From Antedon bifida (taxonomy: Eukaryota; Echinodermata; Crinoidea; Comatulida; Antedonidae), in assembly GCA_963402885.1 (NCBI GenBank), contig OY727103.1:622501-686500 (forward strand): a DNA stretch of 64,000 bases, in the 5' to 3' direction. A model generated the notes under the pieces. The model ran no database searches, had not been told where the DNA came from, and saw nothing but the letters and a program-made list of their open reading frames with translations. Both the position numbers and the translations under genes were made by a program. Of the stretch, positions 54,935 through 64,000 are shown piece by piece (the first letter of the stretch is position 1; every line of letters begins with the position of its first letter).

Positions 54935-56944
54935 ATGGCCCTTCTCAATATTCTGTTAATGCCGTTTACTTCTGGACAGCGTTCGGCCAATCAAAGTACC
55001 CACGGAGATGGGAGATATTCCTCACTATTGCTACTCAACATTCTAACTTGTTTGTACATAAGTATAAATATCTCTACTTTTGTGGAGAGTAAACCTATCC
55101 ACGATGAACTTTCTAACATGGTGATTATCAGTGTGCTGGCTTTAGCAATCATGTTTATGCTTTACTACATCTATCGTCGATGCCAGTGGGAGGATGAAGG
55201 CAAACTTAGTTTTATCACGAATCAAGAAACATTTCAACAGCAGCAGGAGTTTGCTTTATATGGGTTATATCTTCTTGGAGTGGGAGTAATCGTTTTCTCA
55301 CTAATGAACTTTATTGAAATACTGGAATGTATAAGGTACTCGATTAGTGACATTCTCTTTCTGAGAAGTGTAACATCAGTGATTTTTTATTTCGAATGTA
55401 TTGTATTCATAAGTGTGCAGATGGTATTCTTTCGCGTGTTTAAGGCATCACGGTTTATAAGTACATGCTTCTTTCGCTATAGTCTTATAGTGATTATCGC
55501 GGCTAATGTGGCCTGCTGGTTCAAGGTAACCATTTCTGAGTCGATAGAACGAATATCGCCAAAACAGAAAGAAGTATCACTGGAAAGTAAGGAACCAGCT
55601 GATTACGAGGAACAAATTAAAACATTGTGTAACCGGTCAGAAACTATAATAGATAATTTCGTAGAAAACTCAAAGTATGTTTTCATTCCTATAGTAGCTG
55701 AGTATTCTCTTTTGGCAGCTGGAAGTCTTTTCATGTTATGGGGAACTCTAAGTAGTCAGTCGTTTGCTACTGGGCGTAGGCGTCAGCGTAATGACTATGA
55801 GAGTGTGGCAACAAATCAAGTAGATGTTGATATGTCTTCCTCAGGAAACAGAAATGATGATGGTGTTCACACCAGTGTAACACAATCATCTCGTCACAGA
55901 ATGAAAAACCGTCCGTCGTCTATTGTGATTGCGATTGTTGCTTGCGTTTTCTATTTGGCCACATCAGCTCTTCTTTTTGATGACCAGATTCCTGTAAGGA
56001 GAATACTGCACAGTGCTACTGAGTTTGCTCTCACAATTCAAATAATAATTGTCTGTCTTATTGGATTCAAACTAACTCTAACTCATCAGTATAAAGAAAT
56101 CAAATCTCTCACTGCAGACGAGATTTTGTTAATGTTATCTACAATTGGCGCAATGTTTTTTACTTCTTGTGTCTTCATATCGTCTGTTGGAGACCTTTGG
56201 ATATTGACACACGAACAAGAACTAACAACGCTCAATAACGTTTCTCTCTGGCACAATGATACCATAGACGCAATCACTGTTACAAAGAGCATTGAACAAG
56301 TTGTCATTAGCATACCAGTCTGTATAGTAAATATAAACACAGCCTTCTTTGATACTTTGTGCGTTTGGTTCCAGGTAACATTTATTATCGCAGCGCATCG
56401 CCGAATTCCCGACACCAAATCGTACCACTTAAGAGAAACCATCCTATACCTGGCTATTTGTAATGTTGCACAGTGGATAAACAACAGCTTTGCCGGCACT
56501 GTACATCCAGATGAAGATTCGCCAACGAACAGCATGTTTTTTGGGACTTCTAACTGGGCTATTCTAAGCACAATCATTTTTCCTGTCCTGATCTTCTTTA
56601 GATTTCATTCTTTTGTTATGCTATGCGACTTGTATATACAATTTAAAACCGTTAAGTCTACGACATGCATAGAAAATATTGCATATAGGGAAGGCAGTGA
56701 TTTCAATGACGATGATGGAGATGATAACGATGATGATGACGATGATGGAGATGATGATGATAACGATGATGGAGATGATGATGATGGAGATGATGATGAT
56801 GATGATAACGATGATGGAGATGATGATGATGGAGATGATGATGATGATGATGACGGAGATGATGATGATTACGATGATGATGATTACGATGATGGTGATG
56901 ATGATGCTATAAATGACAATGATGGAAGACTAGTATCCATATAA
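54935..56944 (+). CDS. Otopetrin-family proton channel, intronless, poly-Asp tail
   Basis: Multi-pass membrane protein of the otopetrin family, members of which conduct protons. The 669-residue frame starts at the ATG 54935, the first ATG after an in-frame TGA (54920); the TTG six bases earlier is not needed. About 12 hydrophobic segments can be counted, starting at residues near 28, 61, 106, 148, 184, 248, 328, 357, 390, 449, 506 and 537. Family hallmarks are VAEYSLLAAGSLFMLWG (human otopetrins: EYSL-AAG), RETILYLAICNVAQWI and FPVLIFFRFHS (human FYRFHS). From about residue 587 the protein runs into some 80 residues of nearly pure Asp with Gly, Asn and Tyr, encoded by a GAT/GAC microsatellite. 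There are no introns, unlike its neighbours. Which paralogue it is cannot be told. Confidence 0.93.
   Translation: MALLNILLMPFTSGQRSANQSTHGDGRYSSLLLLNILTCLYISINISTFVESKPIHDELSNMVIISVLALAIMFMLYYIYRRCQWEDEGKLSFITNQETFQQQQEFALYGLYLLGVGVIVFSLMNFIEILECIRYSISDILFLRSVTSVIFYFECIVFISVQMVFFRVFKASRFISTCFFRYSLIVIIAANVACWFKVTISESIERISPKQKEVSLESKEPADYEEQIKTLCNRSETIIDNFVENSKYVFIPIVAEYSLLAAGSLFMLWGTLSSQSFATGRRRQRNDYESVATNQVDVDMSSSGNRNDDGVHTSVTQSSRHRMKNRPSSIVIAIVACVFYLATSALLFDDQIPVRRILHSATEFALTIQIIIVCLIGFKLTLTHQYKEIKSLTADEILLMLSTIGAMFFTSCVFISSVGDLWILTHEQELTTLNNVSLWHNDTIDAITVTKSIEQVVISIPVCIVNINTAFFDTLCVWFQVTFIIAAHRRIPDTKSYHLRETILYLAICNVAQWINNSFAGTVHPDEDSPTNSMFFGTSNWAILSTIIFPVLIFFRFHSFVMLCDLYIQFKTVKSTTCIENIAYREGSDFNDDDGDDNDDDDDDGDDDDNDDGDDDDGDDDDDDNDDGDDDDGDDDDDDDGDDDDYDDDDYDDGDDDAINDNDGRLVSI
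56700..56915 (+). repeat. Coding GAT microsatellite
   Basis: About 70 triplets of GAT with interspersed GGA, GAC and AAC/TAC, in frame with the otopetrin ORF. It encodes the acidic C-terminal tail. Units such as GATGGAGATGATGATG recur with small variations, as expected from slippage. Confidence 0.9.
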
Positions 56945-57050
56945 GGAAGGCTGGTATACATATAAGGAAGGCTGGTATACATATAAGGAAGTCATTTATA
57001 CATATAAGGAAGGCTGGTATACAAATAAGGAAGTCTGGTATTCATATAAG
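56937..57050. repeat. 21-bp minisatellite directly behind the otopetrin stop
   Basis: Five imperfect units of about 21 bp (CATATAAGGAAGGCTGGTAT and variants). The otopetrin stop TAA (56942-56944) is in the first unit. Confidence 0.85.
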
Positions 57051-58283
57051 CTATTGAAAATACTCTTGAACTTCTTGTAATTAACTCAACATATATCTTT
57101 TACTTAATCAACTTTATAGTAAGGCAGATTGAAGTTTAAAACAACTGACTATCACCAATATTATAACCATTTATTCTAAGACAAAAATAGAACCATTCTT
57201 ATTCATAAATCCAAAAATGTTCTTAAAATATCATTCACAATTCAGTAAAATATTTAATTATCTTAAACACTAAATATTAAAATAGTTTATTTCACATATA
57301 TTTTAAAATCCTATAAATTGAATTTCCAGTTTAAATATAGTAGTACAAACTGGACATTAAAATGTATTATATGAGGTTTTTAAATTTATTTTAAAATATT
57401 CAATCAATTAAAAATTGTCAATTAAAAAAAATATAATAATTGGTTAAAAATAAAGCAACTTTGTAACAACAGTCTACCTTGGTGTTTTGTACTAAGTATG
57501 GTACGACACTATCCCAGCATTTATAGAATATTTTCTATAAATAGTGTTAATATGTAGCAGATTTTATATGTGAATTTGGTGCAACCCATATTTATGCACT
57601 ATGTAGAGATAATATAATAAAACGTCAGAAAGATCAGAAGTAAGAAGCAGTGGCCGTATTCACCAATCACACTTAAGTGAGATATTTCCCTTAAATATTA
57701 AATATTTCACTTAAGTCAAGTGTTTCTCTTAGCCTAAGTGTGAATAGTGAACACGACCACTGGAGATAAGAAAGACAGATTTTAATGTACAGTAACCAAG
57801 TAAGGAGATACATAATGATGTATCTTATGAAAATAATAAAAATAATGGATTTATATTGCGCCTAATGTTGTGAAACCTCTAAACGCTGAACATTATTACC
57901 CCAGTCATTTTTTGCATCAAACACGTGTGGAAACACTCCCATAATGCAGCTAGTAATCAACACAAAGTTGTGTCTTGGTCTAACCGGATACCCATTTATA
58001 CACTTGGGTGGAGAGAGGCAAACGTAAGTAAAGTATCTTGCCTATTGGATACAAGCAATGTGGCAGAGATGGAATCGAACCGCGATCTCACGATCAGTAG
58101 TCCAACGCCCAACACACTGCGCCACACATCCTTAAAATAAATTGAAAAAAGATCTAGCCACCCCACTATATGATTGTCATATTCTGAGTCAACACCATAA
58201 CTGTGCCATAATGCTATAATATGTAATTGTGTTGCTTTACAGTGAGATACCATAAACCACATGCAATACTGATTTTCAACACT
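56945..58283. other. Otopetrin-MOV10 convergent intergenic region
   Basis: Contains the 21-bp repeat and a very AT-rich stretch (57160-57460). An AATAAA at about 57449 could serve as the otopetrin polyadenylation signal. A palindromic TTAAGTGAGATATTT-type block (57668-57745) and SINE-D in reverse (57838-58133) follow. No gene was seen. Confidence 0.5.
57838..58133 (-). repeat. tRNA-derived SINE (SINE-D), reverse copy
   Basis: Minus-strand counterpart of 3462-3740. The tRNA-like end is at the right (GGATG-TGGCGCAGTGTGTTG reading leftward, B box GGTTCGATTCC), followed by GGCAAGATACTTTACTTACG, CCTCTCTCCACCCAAGTGTA and GGGTAATAATG blocks. This copy keeps a better B box than the other. Confidence 0.7.
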
Positions 58284-61200
58284 TTAAATTTCTGATCTCC
58301 ATTCAGGTTCATTCTGCTGAGCAATGTGACTGATTTCCATTTCTACTTCTGCTTCAAGAGCTGTGAAATGAATGAAAACAAACAATTATTTAATAATTGT
58401 TTTCCACAAATAAAAGATATATGTCAATTAAAACACGGTAATTGATTTGACGCAAATAATTAATATAACCTAGTTAACTATATACCTATTTTCGTCTTTA
58501 TTACAAATCATAATATTGTAATATCATAACATTGTAATTAAAGGAACTAATGAGTACACATAGTAAATCTTGGTTCCCACTATCGATTTCACCAATCACA
58601 AGCGATGGATTATTCAACAGTGTCTTGTCATTGGTCAACTCGCTTGCAATGCGTGTACGTCCTTGCCTTGCGTCTCTAATGGGAACCACGCTTTACTGGG
58701 TGCAAGTAACATAAATCAGGAAAATAGAAAATAAAAGGACACCTTTGCACAGTTCTATACCCCTACTTAAGGAATGCATATAAAGCTCTGTCTACACTAA
58801 CAAAATGCTATGTGCCCATATATGGACATGATGATATCATATCACTACCATATTTAAGCATACCACTACCATATTTGGGCACATCACACTTTTTTTGTCA
58901 AACTAGTTTGATAGTGTAGACAGAGCTTAAGACCTTTTACAAACTCTAACCTTTAGCCGTGAGACGTAATCTGTCAAATTGCCTCAATAGAGTTTCTTCA
59001 TCATCATCAATGTGAAACAGTTCACCTCTGGTACCGCCATTGTCTTTACAGAACTTAATCAATCTGATAAAAAAAAACCACATCAATCAATCAATCAGAG
59101 TAAGTCAAGTCAAGTATCATTTATTTAAAAAAAACAACATAGAAATTCTGTTTGCTCTGTTGGCAGAACACAATATCCAACGGACACAACACGAATAAAG
59201 ATTTGATTTGATGAGACTGTTGTTTGATGAATTAATTAATCAATAAATTGAACAGAAACATTGTTCAAATTAAGTCATATACCAACCTTTTCCAATTGCT
59301 ATCTTTGCTCAGCACTACTGGGTTTCCAACAACAATCAGCAAAGCTTTTGCACGAGTAATTGCAACATTAAATCTCTGTTTTAAAAATATACGTTATATT
59401 TAAATTAATGTACAAATAATGACACCTTCTTGCGTTGACTGGTAAATATAAACTTTACTTAATTACATATTTTTTTTAATAAATGAAATTAATAAATATT
59501 GAAAATGTATACAGATTGAAAAAAGATACATCATAAATTGGAGGGCACAGAAAAAAAATTGAATTAAAATTTGGGAAATTTAAACAAAAAATACCTTAGG
59601 GTTGTCTAAGAAGCCCAGTTTGAAATCTCTGTCAATCTTCAAGTAGTCTTCTTTGTTGCTACGGACTGTTGAAACGATGATGACGAGTCTTTCCTGACCT
59701 TGAAACTCCTCCACGGAGCCTACTTTGATGTCTTTATAATTACGACTCTTAAGAGCCTGTTGTATCTTTTGAACCTGAACCAAAACACAGTATCTTTTGT
59801 TAGTAAAACAAAACTTATTAATTATTTACTTTTTTTTTTATGAAGCAACTTAAACTCATTAATCTTAAGTTCTCTGTCTACACTATCAAACTAGTTTGAC
59901 AAAAAGTGTGATGTGCCCAAATATGGTAGTGATATGCCCAGATATAGTAGTGATATGGCATCATCATGTCCATATGGGCATATCACATTTTTTTGTCACA
60001 TAAAGTTTGATAGTGTAGACAAGGATTTAGAGTAGAGAAGAACAATACTAAAATTTACACATTTACACATCAAAATTGGACTCATGAAAAACTATACTGT
60101 ACTTTGTTTTTAAATATTTAGGCAAATTACCAATGACAACCATAAGCAAATTAATTCACTATCTTTCTTAAAGGTGGCAATCCTGTTCACAAGAAAAACA
60201 TATACACAAGGTGCTCTACATATACAAAGTCTTATTACAAGTCTTTGGGAGTGGAGTTGTAATTTGTCATTACAACAAATCCTGACGTGACAGGACTTGA
60301 ACCCAGGACCCTTGGATTGGTACACCAATCCTACCTGTTTGCGGTATGGGGATATAATTCCAATGTCAGCCTGTTGTATCTTCTTCCCAGAATGCTTTCC
60401 TTTCATTAGATTGTCTACGTAATCCAGTACAGTAGCAGCTTCACTTTTGTTGAAAAATGACGGACTATTCCCTTCCCTCTCGTCATTGCCGTCCACGCCA
60501 TGGAAAATCATTGGGAAATTCTGCGAGAGATACATATTTATATCAGAATACAACATATTACATTATCATTAATTATAGAAGGGTTAAATCCATGATATTT
60601 AAACAAAGTTTCAGGCATATAAGTTTGATCCAAAAATCTGTAAAACGCTACCTATTAGCCATTTAAACATTTGTTATGCTCAATATTTTATCTCTTTCTA
60701 TTTTACTTATTTTATTGTTTTATATTTCTTTTCATTGTCTGGGCCCTCATGAGACAAGCTTTTGCTTTTAGTGCAGGCCCCAGTTATTATTGTTATAACT
60801 GAATAAATATAATAAATGAAACCTAGAATCAGGTTAGGTTTTATATATGGATTTCATATTGACAAGAACACTAATCATCCAAGCATTCAGCTCTCAAAAT
60901 TAGGTAAATTCAAAACGGGTGTTATTATTATTATTAAGTTCAATGAGCAAGGGGAAGACAAGACATTCACACCATTTGGTATAGAACACTCACATGCATC
61001 TTACCTTCTTCGGTAGTTCTTCCCAGTTACACATTGTTTCTCTCATGGCTATATCAGCATTGGCTTCAAGCTCATTGTCATAAAACAGCTCATTCGGCAA
61101 CTCCAAAATACTGGGATGCGATCGGTAGTTCTTCAGTAATTTTGTCAAAACTTTTGGATTGTAGTGTTCACCTTCTTCCTTACGGGCATACAATGGATTT

Positions 61201-63843
61201 GAATTCATTAACCTCTCCAATAAAGATGTAGCTGAAATCATATGCAAAAAAAGTGTTTGAAAAATACTTAATAATAATAATAAGCTTTATTTATTCATGG
61301 ATACTTAACTCAACTGAAAGTTGTTTTTCAATAAGGCCGTGCACAATAGAAAACACAAAAAAAAAACAAATGTAAAAAACTTTGTTGTAGTGTGGGCTGA
61401 TCTCCCTAGCAGGACCAGGATGAGACACATTAGCAATGCAAGCATGTATAGTGCAGTTACATTTGTTAATGTTTTCATGTGCAAGAAAAAAAAAGAAATT
61501 TCATACCCAGGCCGTACTTGATGGCGTAGGAAGAGCGAAGCACAGGACCGAGTTGTTTTGGGTCGCCAGCCAGTACAAGTTGCCCTCCATGAGGATTGTC
61601 AGGGTTCAGTAAGTTGAAAATAGGGATGATGGCCTCAGGTTCCTGAGCATGGCCTGCCTCATCAATGAAAATGTGAGTGAAGTGATCTCTTGAAAAACTA
61701 GCCTGTGCAAGTCTAGAAAAAACAACAAGAAGTTTAAATTTAGAGTGAAAAAAACTCTTTTCTCATAAAACTTAAATACTGTACCATTATTATTATTGTT
61801 ACCCAACAGTAAAAGGTGAACTAACCTTCCTGCTGTGCAGAGTGTAGTCACAACTATTCTATAATTTTGTATTATTTCTTTGGCAGGAAAATAATTTTCT
61901 CCATCTTTATAGTTGCAGCATCCAGAATCCTGTAGAAATAATATCAAAATATTGCATGATTATGACATCATAATCAAAACGATCACTTAATAGTATATTA
62001 AGTACTAATATCTTCTTCTAGATTCAAGATAACTTGATTGTCAAAAATATAATAGTTTGTCTTCCTAAAGGCAACAAACAGCATAAAACCATTTTCGAAA
62101 AAGTTATATAAAAATATACATATTTTTATATTAGTGCATTTACAATATCATTTATTCTCAAAAAATTCCATACATGTTCACTTATGATGCTGTAAAAGAA
62201 ATGAATATTGTCCACAACATGTCTACTAGGGTTAGCATAAAAAGGAGCAACCCTTATCTTATTTCAAAGAGAGTACTGAGATATCACCTCATGTGAATGA
62301 GAGTAAAGCTACCTACCTCAAACAGTTAGTCTAAATTGAAAGCAATGTGTTCCTACTTTACAAAAAAACAAATATAAAGTATACAGTAATAATAAATAAA
62401 CAATACCAACCATGAGGACTGTATCAATGGTGCCCATGTGACGACTGCGGGCATTCATGCGGAACATTGTAGACTTAGCAACAGTACCATACTTCAATAT
62501 CCTTGCTGCTATCAGATCTGCAGCGCTGTTAGACGGAGCACACGCCAAGATAACACTATTTTCTAATTTACTATACACCTATAAAAAAAGTTGTTTAGTA
62601 GCTAGTTAAAGACCCATTCCCTACAATTTGTGACGTTTTGTAAAAATATTGCATATATATTACTTTAAAAAAATTAAATCAGGTCATTTCAAGTTATCTG
62701 AATAGGACCATATAGTATTAATTCTTACAACAATGTAGTTTTTGACCTTAAATTAGATCTAAAAAAGTATTATTCTAAATGTACAAATATGTGTGGTAAT
62801 CTACTAACCTGTCTAATAGCTTCCACTATGGTGACAGTCTTACCAGTACCAGGAGGTCCAAACACAAGGTAAGGGGCTGGCCTTGACACCCCTTCTGTGA
62901 TGTGTCTAACAGCTGCACATTGTTCTGGATTAGTTTCTAGACTTCGATCAAATAGGAGCCTTCAAAACAGAATGTTATTATTTTATGAAAATATTTCTTG
63001 TATCCAAGAAGTCTATTATTGCTAGGGGTCTGTTTCTGCTGCATAGTGCCAAACAAATCGTATCAAAATAGATTAAAAATATAGTGGTTTAATCCATTTC
63101 GGAAAATTCATCAATATCAATAAACGTACAAACAGAAAAAGAAAATTCGCTTAAAACGGTGGATGGTCGTTAACGCAAATCGCTAACATTACCAAAAATG
63201 CAATGGGCACTGACGGTCAATTTAAACGTTATTGCAGTGTAGTTGACTCGAGCTCCGCAGCCGTCAACCGTCGTAATTTTGTGTTGCAGCTGAATTTTTG
63301 TTCCTAAATAACTTTTTTTATGGAAGTCTGATGTTGGGAGAGTTGTAAAAATAATACTGATAATCCTCTATTATCTTACTTACATGCGTTTTTTTGAATC
63401 ATAAAGTGTTCCTCGCCTTGAACTAGTTTCTTCACTGGGAAAGAGTGTGGTTGTAAGCTGGTTGGGAATGGCCTTAGTTACAGCTAGATGCTGTAACTTT
63501 AAGGGTAGACGATTGAATGTAAAATCTATCATAAATTTCATTTGTGGAATGAAAGAACTCACAAACCTATAAAAACAAAATCAAATATTTTGTCAAATTC
63601 AAATTTCATAAGTTATTGATGATTATATAGGAATCTTAAAACTTTGTTTGTCAATGACGTCAACATTAATCATTTATGACAAACAAAGTTAAAAACTTAC
63701 GTTGAATGAAATCCCAATACAACTTCTTCCATTTCTACTCGGTGTACGTAACCTTTGTAACGTTTGGTTGGATTGTCCTTAGAAGTCGCATACAAATGAT
63801 CTCCTTTTAGTACTGAAGGGCGATTCTCGGCCAACCCAGGTAC
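58284..63843 (-). CDS. MOV10: MOV10 RNA helicase, C-terminal 12 exons, 5' end beyond the right edge
   Basis: UPF1-like SF1 RNA helicase that in vertebrates acts with Argonaute, in mRNA decay and in restriction of retroelements. Exons: 63701-63843, 63384-63566, 62809-62959, 62411-62578, 61826-61929, 61507-61712, 61005-61231, 60335-60520, 59595-59774, 59287-59375, 58951-59063, 58284-58360. They join in frame to 608 residues and a TAA, against 1,003 residues in human, so about 390 N-terminal residues are missing. Motifs: I GPPGTGKT; Ia [51 protein letters not shown] and STVRSN; VI VAITRAK. The C-terminus EPEWRSEI matches human EPEWRNEL, which marks it as MOV10 and not MOV10L1. Confidence 0.96.
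58565..58695. mobile_element. Short palindromic MITE, second family, copy 2
   Basis: TCTTGGTTCCCACT at the left and AATGGGAACCACGC at the right, with ATTGGTCAACTCGCTTGC inside. It lies in the last MOV10 intron. Confidence 0.65.
58780..58930. mobile_element. Palindromic MITE, copy 17
   Basis: In the last MOV10 intron, 20 bases from the donor of the exon at 58951-59063. The left arm is shortened. Confidence 0.86.
59865..60030. mobile_element. Palindromic MITE, copy 18
   Basis: In the intron between the MOV10 exons at 59595 and 60335, 80 bases from SINE-A. The centre is duplicated. Confidence 0.87.
60112..60328 (-). repeat. tRNA-derived SINE (SINE-A) against a MOV10 splice donor
   Basis: Reading the minus strand it starts at about 60328 with CCAATCCAAGGGTCC and the B box GGTTCAAGTC. 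A body ending in AGTGAATTAATTTGC and TTTGCCTAAATA follows. The same sequence lies at 460-690. It stops within about ten bases of the donor of the MOV10 exon 60335-60520. Confidence 0.75.
60680..60810 (+). repeat. LINE-type 3' tail, uncertain
   Basis: In a MOV10 intron: a T-rich stretch, TGTCTGGGCCCTCATGAGAC, AAGCTTTTGCTTTTAGTGCA, GGCCCCAGTT, then ACTGAATAAATATAATAAAT. The form of a short GC-rich 3' UTR and A-rich end is like other truncated retroposon tails in this window. Confidence 0.3.
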
Positions 63844-64000
63844 CTTAAGAAAATAATTTACTAATAACAAGTTTTTCAAAAAAGTTTAAGACAAAAAGGT
63901 TCATTGTTTACAGTTATTAAATTTCAAAACGATAGTAGTAATATTTTTATCTATTTTTAATAAACTTATTTGAAGGTTGGTTCTCATGAGTATGCAATGG

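Noticed and set aside
56679-56912. Met/Ile-rich frame over the GAT repeat
   Set aside because: It is the shifted reading of the otopetrin poly-Asp codons.
58284-63843. MOV10L1 (germline piRNA helicase) instead of MOV10
   Set aside because: The EPEWRSEI end and the [21 protein letters not shown] block follow MOV10 more closely; without the N-terminal part this remains the better but not absolute choice.

Overview
This is an AT-rich, intron-rich animal nuclear sequence with standard-code genes. Intron phases join cleanly across every exon junction I checked. The gene set (reelin, ORC5, TXNL4B, ZCRB1, an otopetrin, MOV10) and the moderate similarity to vertebrate proteins suggest an invertebrate deuterostome. 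Several tRNA-derived SINEs and short palindromic repeats look like ambulacrarian ones, so an echinoderm is my best guess, but the species cannot be fixed from the sequence alone.

Layout, left to right. (1) 32-26588, minus strand: 47 exons of reelin, from the signal peptide to the start of subrepeat 7B; the 3' end runs off the left edge. (2) 29941-33803, minus: a complete nine-exon ORC5. Reelin and ORC5 are also adjacent, in the same order and orientation, in human 7q22, so this is an old linkage. (3) 33946-36061 and 36475-43508: two large inverted-repeat-bounded elements fill the space between ORC5 and TXNL4B. The second holds three tandem units of about 2.1-2.2 kb, each with three tRNA-like modules. 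(4) 43967-45170, plus: TXNL4B, three exons. (5) 46764-49180, minus: ZCRB1, six coding exons and a probable upstream non-coding exon near 51636; its 5' UTR intron carries a third inverted-repeat element (49516-51474). (6) 53979-54552: a 5'-truncated LINE. (7) 54935-56944, plus: an intronless otopetrin with a poly-aspartate tail encoded by a GAT microsatellite. (8) 58284-63843, minus: the C-terminal 608 residues of MOV10, in 12 exons, cut by the right edge.

The genes do not form an operon-like unit. Reelin is a secreted matrix signal, ORC5 acts in replication licensing, TXNL4B and ZCRB1 are spliceosome-related, the otopetrin is a predicted proton channel, and MOV10 is an RNA helicase. They share a dense load of small repeats: 18 copies of one palindromic MITE, at least five SINE families, and several minisatellites. 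I saw no LTR, retroviral or Polinton sequence, no rRNA gene, no intact tRNA gene and no CRISPR array.
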